Assembly: GCA_963978905.1 (NCBI GenBank)
Contig: OZ022259.1
Location: 7,068,001 to 7,132,000, forward strand
Source: Trichostrongylus colubriformis
Lineage: Eukaryota; Nematoda; Chromadorea; Rhabditida; Trichostrongylidae
Length of the DNA: 64,000 bases
Direction of reading: 5' to 3'
Below are positions 25,101 through 34,393 of this stretch, piece by piece. Positions within the stretch are counted from its first letter, which is position 1. Each line of letters opens with the position of its first letter. Position numbers and translations under genes: made by a program. The notes under the pieces are model-generated. The model did no database searches. It was not told where the DNA came from and saw nothing but the letters and a program-made list of their open reading frames with translations.

Positions 25101-27004
25101 AAATTATTGTTTGCACTGGTGGGTACTTACTTAAAAGAACCGGAAGGGGTCCGAAACAAGAGAACGATGCAAAGAAATGAGCATTTTGTACGAACACTGT
25201 AGGTTGGAAGCGATAATCAGTGAAAAAACCCGGATTCAGAAGCGCGACGCTGCGGTGTGTATCCGCATCCCATTCGCATTAACACACTGACTTTCCGAGT
25301 TGTCCGCTGTAGGAGACGGGCCTCGGGCCATCGTTAGCTGTAGCACCTGACTCCCAGCGCAGTGGAGTGGCCATTCCCAACTACATTAGCATTTATGTAT
25401 GTACATCAGAAACAATATAAGAAAGAAGAAAGGAAAAAGTAAGAGGAAAAAACAATTCTATAATAGAAACATATCCTATTGGCAACATGCCAAGGCGTCA
25501 AATAGGCGAGATTGTGCAATGGCGGCCACTTAAACTCGTCAGAACTACGTCTGTTCTACCGTAGGCGGAAATTACCCCCTTCCGGTGTCTTCAATCATCA
25601 CACTCATCACATCACAGCTCTAGAATTTGTTCATGTTCCTGAAAAAGTGCTTCGAGTATCCAGTTTAGTCCCGAGCGCAACAGGTTCTTTGCTGGTCTTG
25701 TTGTGAATTGACCCACTCTGAACGGAGGTAATCATGTTTCAGATCAATAGCCCATACAGCCAGGTTTAAGTGCTATCATCGAATAAGGTACTCGAATCAA
25801 CACGAATGTGTGTTAAAGCTGCGCTGAAAAAGGCCTCAACACGATATAGTGAACATTAATTTGGATTCAATTATTTGTGACTTAGCACTTTCTCATAAGC
25901 TGAGTCAAAGAGGTGGTGTCGCGACAACCTACAGGCTCTAAAAGTGCGCTAAATTAAGACTCTAAAAAAATATTGAGCGAAGGTTTGAAACTCAAAAGAA
26001 ATCCTTCGAAATTTGTGCGCTGGCAATACTCCGTTTCGTTTCGGGGCCTGTACTCGAGATTGACGAGGACTTATGAAAAAAAGCACGAAAAAAAATATTT
26101 TTATACATATGGAAACATATATATAAAACGAACAATATTTGGTAATAAAGTGGCGTGAGTATGCTGCCGTTTAAATATCTCTCCTGAATTTATTGTTTAC
26201 TTGTTTTTACAGTGATGACTATTTGAGCACGTAATTTGGGCGCATCTTGTCGCTAGCCAAACGGCACTACAAGGATAGTAAGATAGAAAGTGTTCAGCTA
26301 AACTATTCACCCGAAACAGCAGTAATCGTCGTTTCGAATGGCAAAACCTCTGATTGCGAATTACCGGATGTATGGGAGACTGAATTCACCCTATCAAGAT
26401 TAGTAAGTTCCACATTGCAACTTGAATCATCGGCATTCTCCAAGAGTCCGCTCAAAAATGGGAATAAATGACCACAACCCACCCTACCCCGCGTGCTAAG
26501 ATTTCTGGACAAAACGTCTTGCATCGCCGCGCCGTCAATGACGATCAAGTTATGGCTCGCCTCTTGGTCAGCGTAGAATATTCCTTCAAGGAACGTACTC
26601 CCCGAAATATGACCAAACCTTACCTGAGCTTCTAACACCGTTACCATGCCGGCCTTTCAGTTCTTTTGGGTGACCTGGCCCCACTCTTTCTCGAATGTCT
26701 CATGACTTTTGTGGTCACAATGTACCGTAATATTGAAATAAACTTATTGCAGTGGCGTGGCTACGGTGTGCGACTTATATACGTAGCAGTACATGGAACA
26801 AAAGACTTCAATATGAAGAATATCAAAGAGATTATTGGAACAACAGGAATTATTGTAGATGTGGATAACATCAATGTGAGTCCCTTAATGAAGTCCAATG
26901 ATTTTTTTTAATAAAAAAGATTTGACGTGAATCCACTGATTTAGCAACTGGAGCAAGCCGCTGTACAGCGTGTAATTCCGCTTATTCCTCCATTCACTCC
27001 ATAA
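1114..27004 (+). CDS. Giant secreted lectin-like / tandem-repeat / vWA-like protein (5' end incomplete)
   Basis: Exons joined by matching phase: about 1114-1330, 1798-1959, 9414-19801, 21059-21180, 24619-24859, 26298-26402, 26753-26875, 26945-27004 (stop TAA); 3,805 residues visible. Residues about 1-175 are Cys-rich with a C-type-lectin-like pattern (EYDFKSSAASEAMQLCGG, FIVAGYGDY, FEKEWIT, YPFLCSR). Residues about 180-3,570 are Thr/Ser/Glu/Arg-rich repeats. Residues about 3,590-3,790 read as a vWA fold: GMAVVVIDCPSR (beta 1 and MIDAS position), GQGTATYQAYGIARVF, ETAVIVVSNGKTSD, GVRLIYVAVHG, GIIVDVDNIN. The classic DxSxS is replaced by DCPSR, so metal binding may be lost. The start codon and signal peptide were not found. 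The 5' edge of exon 1114 (acceptor CAGTAG) and of exon 24619 (alternative at 24695) are uncertain, and an extra exon between 21180 and 24619 is possible. C. elegans has secreted CTLD plus vWA proteins, but no repeat like this is known to me. Role inferred: extracellular glycoprotein. Confidence 0.75.
2042..2442. repeat. Two diverged direct copies of a 140-160-bp sequence
   Basis: Copy 1 is about 2042-2182 and copy 2 about 2284-2442. Shared landmarks are CACT(G/C)GACAATCTAAA, ATCGAAGAAA, AGAATCTGAGT, and a CAGCAGCTCAT-rich stretch ending in TTTTATCCCCT and TTCTGGGAT. Copy 2 has an internal expansion of the ATCAGCAGCTCAT motif. Confidence 0.75.
4028..4312 (-). other. Unrecognised minus-strand open segment
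   Basis: About 95 codons are open on the minus strand, from the edge of the MITE at about 4310 to a stop at 4028. Its composition looks protein-like (SYYRHFDQNRVVRWRKRP, FLDFYEWKWREMECAV), rich in aromatic and basic residues. I recognise no domain. The ORF formally continues into the transposon at 4354, but that part is shared with the mobile element and is probably not native. It could be an exon of an intronic gene, a decayed transposase piece, or chance. Confidence 0.25.
4354..5044. mobile_element. Palindromic mariner-type element (two head-to-head transposase 3' ends)
   Basis: The ends are TTAGGCTGATCGGGAAG on the left and the inverted TTACGTTGATCAGGAAG on the right, flanked by TA. The halves are an inverted repeat centred near 4703. 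Each half encodes a decayed mariner transposase C-terminus: on the minus strand HPPYSPDVALSDYHLF (4631-4700), on the plus strand HPPYPPDIAPPDYHLF (from about 4750), which carry the conserved PYSPDLxPxDYHLF motif. There is no catalytic N-terminus. The plus-strand copy has several in-frame stops. This is a non-autonomous, fold-back derivative. Confidence 0.85.
5370..5815 (-). mobile_element. Non-LTR (RTE-like) reverse transcriptase C-terminal fragment
   Basis: On the minus strand the frame 5428-5670 reads RLRWYGYVLRKTEDHPVRKA, then KRPRRAPKKRWRDVIQRHLA. This is the well-known C-terminal motif (LRWYGHV, then KRPRGxPKxRW) of non-LTR retrotransposon endonuclease/RT proteins. A frameshift upstream leads to AMLYGSECW and MRMLRWACG at about 5720-5810, the motif that normally precedes it. 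It is a 5'-truncated, frameshifted fragment inside a MITE. Confidence 0.85.
6861..6926. repeat. 33-bp tandem duplication
   Basis: ATAAACACGTTRATAARCAT followed by AATATGAACA occurs twice in a row with three differences. AT-rich and non-coding. Confidence 0.8.
7915..8450. repeat. Dispersed repeat R1, copy 1
   Basis: It shares several blocks with 24095-24560, in the same order and orientation: AGTAAAAGAAG, ATGAAAGTCGAGATGCCTA, ATAGGACCC, AGTGAGCTTCAAGCTAAAAC. Both copies sit in introns of the same gene. Not recognised as a named family. Confidence 0.7.
9830..19664 (+). repeat. Higher-order repeat: eight super-blocks of at least 777 bp
   Basis: A unique header (TTTTSKVGPKGESHAPTT, then EWLDVTTTFGGP) recurs near 9830, 10616, 11402, 12188, 13256, 15722, 17152 and 17929. 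The first three blocks have exactly 786-bp spacing. Later blocks differ mainly by the number of inserted 93-bp units. The last two headers carry a short deletion (NLGPDPTTKK). Each header is preceded by NEGSGDVGHG, a Ser-Gly in acidic context that resembles a glycosaminoglycan attachment site; this occurs eight times. Confidence 0.95.
10086..19664 (+). repeat. Coding minisatellite, about 65 copies of a 93-bp (31-codon) unit
   Basis: The unit reads ETRRPEMSSTEGYEGNKTGR followed by HETDRLQTFPS. By hand I count 3, 3, 3, 6, 21, 10, 3 and 16 units in the eight successive super-blocks. Units within the long runs differ by only one or two bases (for example CAG or CAC giving Q or H, GGA or GAA giving G or E), which indicates recent duplication or gene conversion. 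The older-looking variants (EDRTGSHETE, PRRKPEDE) mark the block ends. Nearly every unit has the sequon NKT. Unit length is a multiple of three, so gain or loss of units keeps the frame. Confidence 0.97.
19802..21058 (+). other. Intron of the giant gene (after the repeat exon)
   Basis: The donor GTGAGT is at 19802 (phase 0) and the acceptor AATTTCAG ends at 21058. The frame of the repeat exon stays open to 19975, but that tail (hydrophobic, no repeat) lies past a good donor and is read as intron. An antisense ORF at 20175-20711 is listed separately. Confidence 0.7.
20175..20711 (-). other. Unrecognised antisense ORF, 178 aa
   Basis: This ORF has a true ATG (20709-20711) and no internal stop. 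It has a basic middle section (MPIKKIRKKSSKRAKIRPP) and a hydrophobic stretch near residues 130-155 (SLPYIITQIVGLISHVAAII) that could span a membrane. No domain is recognised. It lies wholly within an intron of the opposite-strand giant gene. It could be a nested gene, part of an unknown element, or chance in a fairly GC-balanced stretch. Confidence 0.3.
21241..21500. mobile_element. MITE family F, copy 2 (right end lost)
   Basis: It begins GAAAAATTCTTCCTCTGTTA and CCCATATATTTATGTTG like the other copies, and contains the core (GTCGGTGGAAGTTCCCCGTC, GGAACAGAAAGTTACGTA). The inverted right end seen in the 43957 copy is missing. Confidence 0.65.
22063..22073 (+). repeat. Poly(G) tract, 11 bases
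   Basis: Eleven consecutive G after CATCCAAGT. One of about ten long G or C runs in the window. Confidence 0.95.
22422..23662. mobile_element. Foldback-type element with hairpin subrepeats
   Basis: Left end CTATTGGGTTGAGGAATAAG with TTCCCGCGGTTTTTTTCAA; right end is the inverted copy, GGGAACTTATTCCTCAACCC and AATAG. The two halves are inverted copies along most of their length, meeting at a near-perfect palindrome (22927-23004: ATTTAAATGTCGACGAAATC mirrored). Each arm carries subrepeats about 150-180 bp apart, each with a short stem of the form CGATAGAGCT-loop-AGCTCTAC: near 22513, 22688, 22853 on the left and 23054, 23201, 23370, 23541 on the right. No ORF of note. The structure resembles FB/foldback elements. 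Confidence 0.8.
23989..24007 (+). repeat. Poly(C) tract, 19 bases
   Basis: Nineteen consecutive C after GCTGTGCCT (G-tract on the minus strand). Confidence 0.95.
24095..24560. repeat. Dispersed repeat R1, copy 2
   Basis: See 7915-8450 for the shared blocks. This copy ends shortly before the vWA exon at 24619, so the exact acceptor of that exon deserves care. Confidence 0.7.
25131..25594 (+). mobile_element. TTAA-flanked MITE, copy 1
   Basis: Ends TTAAAAGAACCGGAAGGGG and CCCCCTTCCGGTGTCTTCA are inverted. Internal landmarks GCGACGCTGCGGTGTGTAT and GTGGAGTGGCCATTCCCAAC match copies at 29065 and 37181 (the last in reverse). Confidence 0.85.
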
Positions 27005-27033
27005 CTGTTTTTCGCGAATGTGTAGATTTTTTC

Positions 27034-27039
27034 AATAAA
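27034..27039 (+). terminator. Poly(A) signal AATAAA of the giant gene
   Basis: AATAAA lies 30 bases after the TAA stop at 27002-27004, which supports the assigned last exon. Confidence 0.7.
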
Positions 27040-27121
27040 TAGATATTTCTCAAAGAGTCCTGTTCATCGAGACTGTGATGTGGTAGCGATTCTAAGATGA
27101 TAGCATTCCAGATGTTGCATA

Positions 27122-27295
27122 AGGCCGCGGTCATACTTTGCGGTGCCGGCGACAGGGCGTGGCTGTGTATCTCTGCGTCTACGCTTTTGCCACCCTGCCT
27201 CGTCGCTTGCGTCATCTCTGCACCTGCCCGTGCCACTCTCTCTCGATTCCTGGTAACGCAGCCACGCGTGCCGCTGGTGAGTATGACCTCGGCCT
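27122..27295. mobile_element. MITE family G (GGCCGCGGTCATACT ends), copy 1
   Basis: Inverted ends AGGCCGCGGTCATACTTTGC and GAGTATGACCTCGGCCT, with TAA on both outer sides. A very similar copy is at 39927-40102, and a minimal hairpin relative is at 56324-56399. Confidence 0.85.
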
Positions 27296-27491
27296 AAGCT
27301 TTGGCCCCTCTGGACAAGTGCATTGCCATTCCACTGTCAAGAAAACGCGACGTTTTTCGCACAGCTCTCCCGGAGGATGATAAAAACAGAAATATATTAT
27401 TCGAAAGCAACTCATAGTAGATAATAAGGAGCAATTCTTCACACATTGCGGCGTATACATTGCTATGACAAATACTCTCAATGGCATGATA

Positions 27492-28360
27492 TTAGGTTGT
27501 CGAAGAAGTTTTTTTTGTTTTTTTTAAATACGCTTTTTTTCTCTCCGAACTGCTTTCCAGCAATTTACTCTGTACATACACATGTAGTACATTCACACGC
27601 ATCTATAGGTGTCATTGTCTTCCATCTCCCGGATAACCTTTTTCGGCAAAATATATATATATATATCAAAGAAGTACTTTCGGGGCATTCTAATATATAA
27701 TTTCAAATATGGCCTCCAGCAACCGATCCAGTCGTCGTATAAACGCTGCATTCGAAGACGGTTCAATGTCTGAACTTGTGGCACAACTTTGGTTGAAACC
27801 CTTTCGAGAAGGCAACTACAACGTCAAAGATTCTAATCGGTCCGGACCCCCATCGGAGGTCGACAACGAACGATTGTGGGTGCTAGCTTGCAACACTATA
27901 CTAACAGCAGACCTATACTGTCAGCAGCCGTATATTCCGGTCGCGAAAACCACAGAGAAACGTCCGAAACATGACACGATTCTTTTGCTGCACGATAAAG
28001 CTCGCCCACATATAGCAAAAGCAACTCGCCAAAAAATCCTCGAGCTTGGATGAAAAGTGCTGCCCCATCCACCTTATGGCCCTGATCTTGCTCCATCGGA
28101 TTATCACCTTTTCCTTTCCCAATCGCGCCATTCAAAGAAAAACCTTTGATAATGAGATCTCATGAAACGGTGTTGTGCAACTTCCTCAAATCAAAGCCAG
28201 AACAGTTCCATGCGGATGGCATAGCAAATTTGCCTGAAAGGTGGCGAAGAGTGTTAGAACAAAATGGTGATCACCCTGTTTCATAGTATGCTCTGTGTTT
28301 TGTAATAAATTGTAAAAATTAATTGCTTAAAAAAACGAAAAAAAGACTTCGACAACCTAG
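27492..28360 (+). mobile_element. Mariner transposon with internally deleted, broken transposase
   Basis: The terminal repeats are TTAGGTTGTCGAAGAAGTTT and the inverted CTAGGTTGTCGAAGTC, flanked by TA. A frame from 27709 (ATG) to 28053 encodes WLKPFREGNYNVKDSNRSG and PPSEVDNERL, the mariner N-terminal region. It then jumps to LLHDKARPHIAKATRQKILE, the region of the second catalytic Asp, and ends at a stop. After that, HPPYGPDLAPSDYHLF (28061-28110) follows. The central part with the first catalytic Asp is missing, and stops break the 3' end, so it is non-functional. Confidence 0.92.
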
Positions 28361-29064
28361 TATTATAAGCACGTGCCTATCGAGCATTACACAAAATCAC
28401 TACTCCATATCCAATCGTTTTATACAATTCAACTAATGACACGTTCGTTAATCTCACTAGTTCTGCGAATATGAGCACAGCCCAAAACATTTTTGGGAAA
28501 TCATGCTTCGAACGATAAAAGGTTCAGGTGAAACGAAAAAGACAGTAGTGATTAGGCAATTAAGCGACTAAGGCGATTGGGCGATTGAGGCGATCGGACG
28601 GAAAGGAATCGATTAATTGACTCATCTTCGAATATTTCCTTACGACCTGCGTCGCACAACTGAATACTATCGCCTTCCAAGTGCATAGAATTCATCTGAA
28701 GAACATTCGTGATATCTCCAGGACGGCTACAAAAAAATTACTTCTTCACTATAGAGAAGACACCGCGCTCCACTACGATTGCCGCTTCGCAACTGCGATT
28801 ATCGCAATGGAGCGCATTACAAAGTTTCTGGTTGATTTCTAGTTTTTCTATCCTTCTTTCTCAACACTCGTTCCTTTCACATAACTTGTATGGCTTTCGA
28901 CCTTTCTCCTCTACCATCAGAAGGCAAAAATAGCAAGACAAAATAGAAATTTAATTAGTCAAAAGTGAAGATAGCTACTCTATCTCGCTAGGTTATGAGC
29001 GTGGTTGGGCGCATTGTGCAGCAGCAGTATATTCTGTTTGATAAGTGATACTGACTACAGAATG
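28361..29064. other. Intergenic stretch, nothing identified
   Basis: No gene or clear repeat seen. A short run of GCGATT/GGCGATT-like repeats (28556-28600) is the only structure. Confidence 0.4.
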
Positions 29065-29535
29065 CTTAAAGGAACCGGAAGGGGTCCGAAACAAGATGAA
29101 GATGCAAAGAAATGAGCATTTTGTAACGAACACTCAAGGTTAGAAGCGATAATAGGCGAAAAAACGCGAATTCAAAAGCGCGACGCTGCGGTGTGTATTT
29201 GCATCCCATTCGCATCCAACACACAGAATTTCCGAGTTGTCCGCTGTAGGAGACGGGCCACGGGCCAATGCGTTAGTTGTACCACCTGACTCCCATCGCA
29301 GTGGAGTGGCCATTACCACTACATTAGCATTCATGTAAGTACATCTAGAAACAATATAAGAAAGAACAAAGTAAAAAATAAAAGGAAAAAACAAACTTCT
29401 AATAGAAACTTCTCATTTTGGCACCATGCTAAGGCGTCAAATTGGCGAGTTTGTGCAATGGCGACCACTTAAACTCGTCCACACTACGTTTAATTTACCG
29501 CAAGCCAAAATTATCCCCTTCTGGTGTCTTTAATG
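29065..29535 (+). mobile_element. TTAA-flanked MITE, copy 2
   Basis: It begins TTAAAGGAACCGGAAGGGG and ends CCCCTTCTGGTGTCTTTAA. TTAA is present at both edges, as expected for piggyBac-type insertions. It matches 25131-25594 along nearly its whole length. Confidence 0.88.
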
Positions 29536-29884
29536 GTGATTACGGCATGCCATTTTGTGGCACCATAATCCTATGGTCTTGTAGGACAAAGTAGACAGGC
29601 TGCATCTGTCTAGTTCTAATCGGCCAAGTGCCAGTGAGCCTGTCTTTCCGTCACTATTGACTAGACTATGTGGTTTTCTTCTTGGCCTTACAAGTAATAT
29701 TAGTTGGGCCTCAAGATCCATGTGTTATCCAATTCCATTCAATAAGGTAAAACTTCACAGCAAACTTTTATACTGCGTCTCGTCGAATTGTCTCAACAAC
29801 AACAGTATCACCCTCGAGTGCTCACGATGTTATTGGCACATATAGCCCAAGTCACCGCAATAATATCCGGTAATCGTGTGGAGG

Positions 29885-30120
29885 TAATGAGTGCCAAGCG
29901 GGGCTTTGAGATCGCACCCCGCATGGGAGCCCGCCCAAGCCAACCAAGCCTTCCATCCCTTCGATGCAAGGGAATTGGAACTCTACTCGACCAGAAGTAT
30001 GGAAACACGACTTGTTCATGGGCAGGCTCCCGCAGGTCATGAAACAGGCCAAATTGCATCCACCTGCCTGCGCGATTCTGAGCAAAATGAAAGGGTGGCG
30101 CAACCCAAAAAGAGATCGAT
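29885..30120. repeat. Dispersed repeat R2, copy 1
   Basis: The stretch with CCAACCAAGCCTTCCATCCC, GGGCAGGCTCCCGCAGGTCA and GCGCGATTCTGAGCAAAATG resembles 48500-48740 (same motif order, diverged). Family not recognised. Confidence 0.6.
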
Positions 30121-30654
30121 TAATGTTGAAAAATTTTACTCTATAAGGAAATCCGGGACACCTTTCAATTTAAGGCATTCCTTTCTCGTTAGTGGTTCTT
30201 TCCACTTTTTCATGAGCATGGATCCAACATCTGCACACGATCTGAAAAGCTACGCGTCTAATCACCGCCGCCAAGCTCGCTGCTGTTGCACAGATTAACA
30301 ACCGCTTTCAACCCGCTCATTCATTTCAGCTGTCACATCACGTTCTCTGTGGTCACGTTGAAGGGCATAGCAAGTGATATCACCCTGACGAGCACGCTGA
30401 CGTACCACGCTGGTCTCCTTAGGGAGACCATTACGGTTTGAACCGTGATGGTCTTACGCGACGACCATCACGGTTTGAAGTCAGTGAAGTTATAGTAATG
30501 TGCTACAGTGGCAGTCTAACATACAATACATTATATTGAACACCATTTGATTTCGGTTTTTTTTGAAATTTCTAGCATAAGCTTGAGTGCTTTGTTAAAG
30601 TAACAATTCTTGGGAGGTCTTGTAGTATATGCAATATATGAAACGTAATATAAA

Positions 30655-30728
30655 ACACTATATTACTATATACTATATTACTATATACTATATTACTATA
30701 TACTGTATCACTATATTACTATTCATCA
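30655..30728. repeat. AT-rich microsatellite (TACTATAT-type)
   Basis: Irregular tandem copies of ACTATATTACTATAT. Non-coding. Confidence 0.9.
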
Positions 30729-31024
30729 ATTACTATATATGGTGGTTTTGGGTCAAAAATGGGGACAACTGCAGTTTCTAGAGCGAATGCATAATATTTG
30801 ACAGAGCTTACACAAACAGTGCAGGGGTTGAAACAATATGCAAACGTGCTCTCAAGGAGTCTCCACTCGAAGGTGATTACTCATTTTGTCAAAAGCCGGA
30901 AGTCTTTCAAAATAATTTTTGATTAGCAGGACAAAAAACTACCCTGTTGATCCAAAAATTATTTGACTTCGATAAAAGTGCACTCTCGTTATTTCGCCTG
31001 CTCACCACTACTGCAAACCTCTTA

Positions 31025-31188
31025 CAGTCCATTTCGGAGCGCGTGGCAGGGAATAGCCTACGACATGGATGGGAGTGTATCAAACTCTCTCTCCCCGCCA
31101 CATACTCTCACTTTCGCCACGTACTCTCACTCTCACCATTCACCCAAGTCCGTAAGCCACGCCCTGCCAGGTGCTCCGAAATGAACTG
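31025..31188. mobile_element. Short MITE, about 164 bp
   Basis: Inverted ends CAGTCCATTTCGGAGCGCG with TGGCAGGG, and CCCTGCCAGGTGCTCCGAAA with TGAACTG. No ORF. Confidence 0.75.
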
Positions 31189-32421
31189 TATGTTTGATTA
31201 TTATAAGCAAGGTATGTATTTAGACAGAGCACAAAGCTGCACCTGCTTTCCGGGCCCAGGCTTACCCATACAGTATCAAAAATGCCTCTACAGATTCTTA
31301 ACCTTATATTTGAACATATTGACATAGAATTCGCACTAAATAAATTTACACACACTTTTACAACGTTGGCATGAAATTCCTACAAAAATCATCATTTTTC
31401 GAAAAGTAAAACTGACAAAAAAAGAAAAGGCAATCATTTCTCGTCGTTCACAACCATTGGGAAGCACTACAGAAGAACATACGCTTACACAGGCCAGTTC
31501 CCAACAACTGAACCATACTTGACCTCGTTTTTTGAAAATAGTCGGCACTATTCACCTGACGCCATCCCAGAATATGAGCTGAAAATATGAGACTTTCGCG
31601 GAACATTCCGATTTGGCTAGATTTGCAGCCAGGAGGAATTTGATAAGTAAAAAACGAATATGATACTTATTTGACGTTAAACCGTTTGGAGTTCGTGCCA
31701 CAGGCGCCAGCACTAAACGGGGTAAACCTTCAAATTCCAGTTTCGCGGGCGCCAAGCGGCTTGACGTCAAGCGAATGTCATGTTCGCGTTCCATTGGTCA
31801 AATCGGCCCAGGGTGAGTTTTTAGTCGGAATGTTCTTAGGAACACTTTACCACCCCATCAAGATCCAAGTAGTGGATCGCTTTGAGTAAGCAGTGCTGAA
31901 TAGTTTTCAAAACCGATAAAACAGTGCCTTTTTTTGGCGTACCCTCACAAGCAGCAACCGGGTTGTTGTGTGGTGTGTTGCGCTAATTTCATCAATAACT
32001 GATCATCAAAAAAGTCACAATACGTCATGTGTTCATCATCATCATCACGAACTGTTATTGTTGATATCTCAAGCTATGGGACAACGCAGATGAAGGCACG
32101 TAATAGTGACCTCAACAATGGCGGCGATAAGGGCTATCAGTCGTTCGGCACTCTGCTGCCACTTTGCAGTGGCCACAAAACTTATCAGCTTTCGATTCCG
32201 TTAAAATTTTATGTTTGTTTGTGTCTGCCATGAGGTTTTTTATAGAATTCCACCATCCATATACCGTAACCACAGCCTTTGTTCACTGTTTTTACCCCTT
32301 TCTAATGAAAAGGTGCATTGCTTGTCGCCCAGAAATGAGCCACGCACTCGATTTCCAACCAGAATATTGTGAGTGTGTAATTGGCCTTTAACGTGAATAT
32401 AAACCTTAGTTGGTCAAACTA
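31189..32421. other. Intergenic stretch, nothing identified
   Basis: No gene or well-supported repeat seen. GACGT-containing motifs recur at 31672-31780 but do not form a clear element. Confidence 0.4.
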
Positions 32422-33167
32422 TTAGGTTGTAATGAAAGTTTTGACCAATTTTTGCAATTTCAAGCTCGGGAGATCATAACTCGGCTCAGAGTGCATCTTT
32501 TCTCACAGAATAATACCATTCGATTCGCTCTATTTTTGGCAACATTATAGATATTTAAGTATCCTATTTTGATCAAGGACTGACAATTTATATTGTGCGA
32601 AATGAAAAAAAGTCGACTCTGAATCACCATGCTTTTGCACACATTACTATTGAAAGAGCTGTTCAGATGTTTGGGAAAATGGGGCTTAGTCAGCGCTAGA
32701 TTTGATGAATATGATGAACGTGTACGAGCTTCAGTCTGCATCTGCTTCAATTACTGGGAAAGTATTTGTGGAAAATGTGCTTGGGTATGGCTACGCAAGT
32801 ATGGGCGCTCATCGCTTCCTGCCGTTTTAGCTAAAGCGATTTGATCAACTGAATATCCAAGCAGCTCGTCCTCATTTCTGCACTTCTGAAACCAGGAACA
32901 AAGTGCTCCATCCAATGCTTCACCCGCTCGGCTAAACAAGAACTCGTGAAGTGAAGTCAACTAAAAGTGCCATTTTCGCAGCACTTTAAAATTTCCCTAA
33001 TAATTCGAAAACTTTGTGGTATTCCAAATAAAACATATCTTCAGAATGAGTAATTTTTTATCTACCTAATGAGCATAATATGTAAGCTGATTCATGTGAG
33101 CACACTCTGATATTTGAATTTATATTGTGTTCGCGAAAAACTGGTCAGAACTTTCCTTACAACCTAA
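32422..33167 (-). mobile_element. Second mariner-type element, decayed
   Basis: Terminal repeats TTAGGTTGTAATGAAAGTTT and the inverted TTAGGTTGTAAGGAAAGTTC, flanked by TA. On the minus strand 32751-32960 encodes HEFLFSRAGEALDGALCSWF followed by QKCRNEDELL, resembling the mariner N-terminal helix-turn-helix region up to the WFxKFRxGD motif. No catalytic domain is seen. Confidence 0.85.
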
Positions 33168-33639
33168 TATGATCAGATCATCACGGAAGCATGAGAATTT
33201 TGTTTAAACCTCGCTTATATAACACCAGTTGGGCTATCGCACAATACTGCGCGAATAACACAGTAGGATTATGTAATGGGGAAATGGTCGATATTGACTT
33301 TTTGCTGACCAACCACTTTCTGCACTATTTGGAATTTCATATAGTTTAGCGGTCGATGCCCAGTACTGTTGCTGGCATCGCGTGAGACAATGGATCGCTT
33401 GCTTTGCTATCACAAATCTACATCATGTCTTGATCATCCACGTAAATCGCAGTATCAAAAGACATGCACCATTATTTGGAAAGCTAGGCAAATTAGCGGT
33501 CGACATATCGGCGGCAGATATCAGAGCATAAGCAAAATATGTTCACCCAATGGTGTGAGCACGGACGCATTTACCATAGCATCCGTAAAGTAGTAGTGAG
33601 CGATGTACCGTATTTCATCCCATATCCATTCCCTCATGG

Positions 33640-34230
33640 CTCTTATCAGCCCTGTAAGCTGTTATCAATTCCGGAAAGTCACCGCCAAGACCCCGTATCT
33701 CGCAATACCTGCGAGTGTGAACACTCCACTGTTAGCCAGAAGAGCGGAACAGATTTAACGACATTCGCCTGCTGACAATTCTTAGCGAATCTCATCAATC
33801 GTTATCAGTTTGGATCACCCACCATTAATGTGCCCGTCCCACCACTCAAAATACCAATGAGCCATGAGTGTCGGCGCTCTAGGATCAACCCGCATGCGGA
33901 AACGGTTTTAATGATAACGCCTGTTGATGCTCCTTATCGAATCTAATCAATCGTTATCAATTTGGATCACCCACCAATGATGTGCCCGTCCCACCCTTCA
34001 AAACACTTATGAATGTGAACGCTATAGGATCGACCCGAAAGGCGAAACGAAAATGGCGACATTGGCCTTTCGAGGCTCCTTATCGAATCTGATCAAGCGT
34101 TATCAGTTTGGATCACCCACCATTGCTGCACCCATCCCATCCCTCACTATACCTATGAGTGTGGGCGCTCTAGGATCTACCCCAAAGGCGAAGCGGATTT
34201 GGCGACATTAGCCTGCGAAGCTCCTTATCA
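33640..34230. repeat. Tandem array, about four units of 137-155 bp
   Basis: The landmarks CTCCTTATCGAATCTGATCA, CAGTTTGGATCACCCACCA and TGAGTGTGGGCGCTCTAGGA recur with starts near 33645, 33781, 33936 and 34075. The first unit is the most diverged. Non-coding. Confidence 0.8.
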
Positions 34231-34350
34231 GCCCTTATCAGCTGCTATCACCTTCGTTCCACCGCCACTGGGATCCTCTCACTACCTTCTATATCATATC
34301 CAAAATCCGCGTCCTATCTTTGCTGCGACGTGAGATATGAATTTCCGGTC

Positions 34351-34393
34351 AAACACACACACACACAAACACACACGCACACACACCAACAGA
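34351..34393. repeat. CA-type microsatellite
   Basis: ACACACACACACACAAACAC and following CA repeats, slightly interrupted. Confidence 0.9.

Noticed and set aside
26303..26647. 114-codon antisense ORF.
   Set aside because: It is the shadow of the vWA exon 26298-26402 plus intron sequence; no domain.
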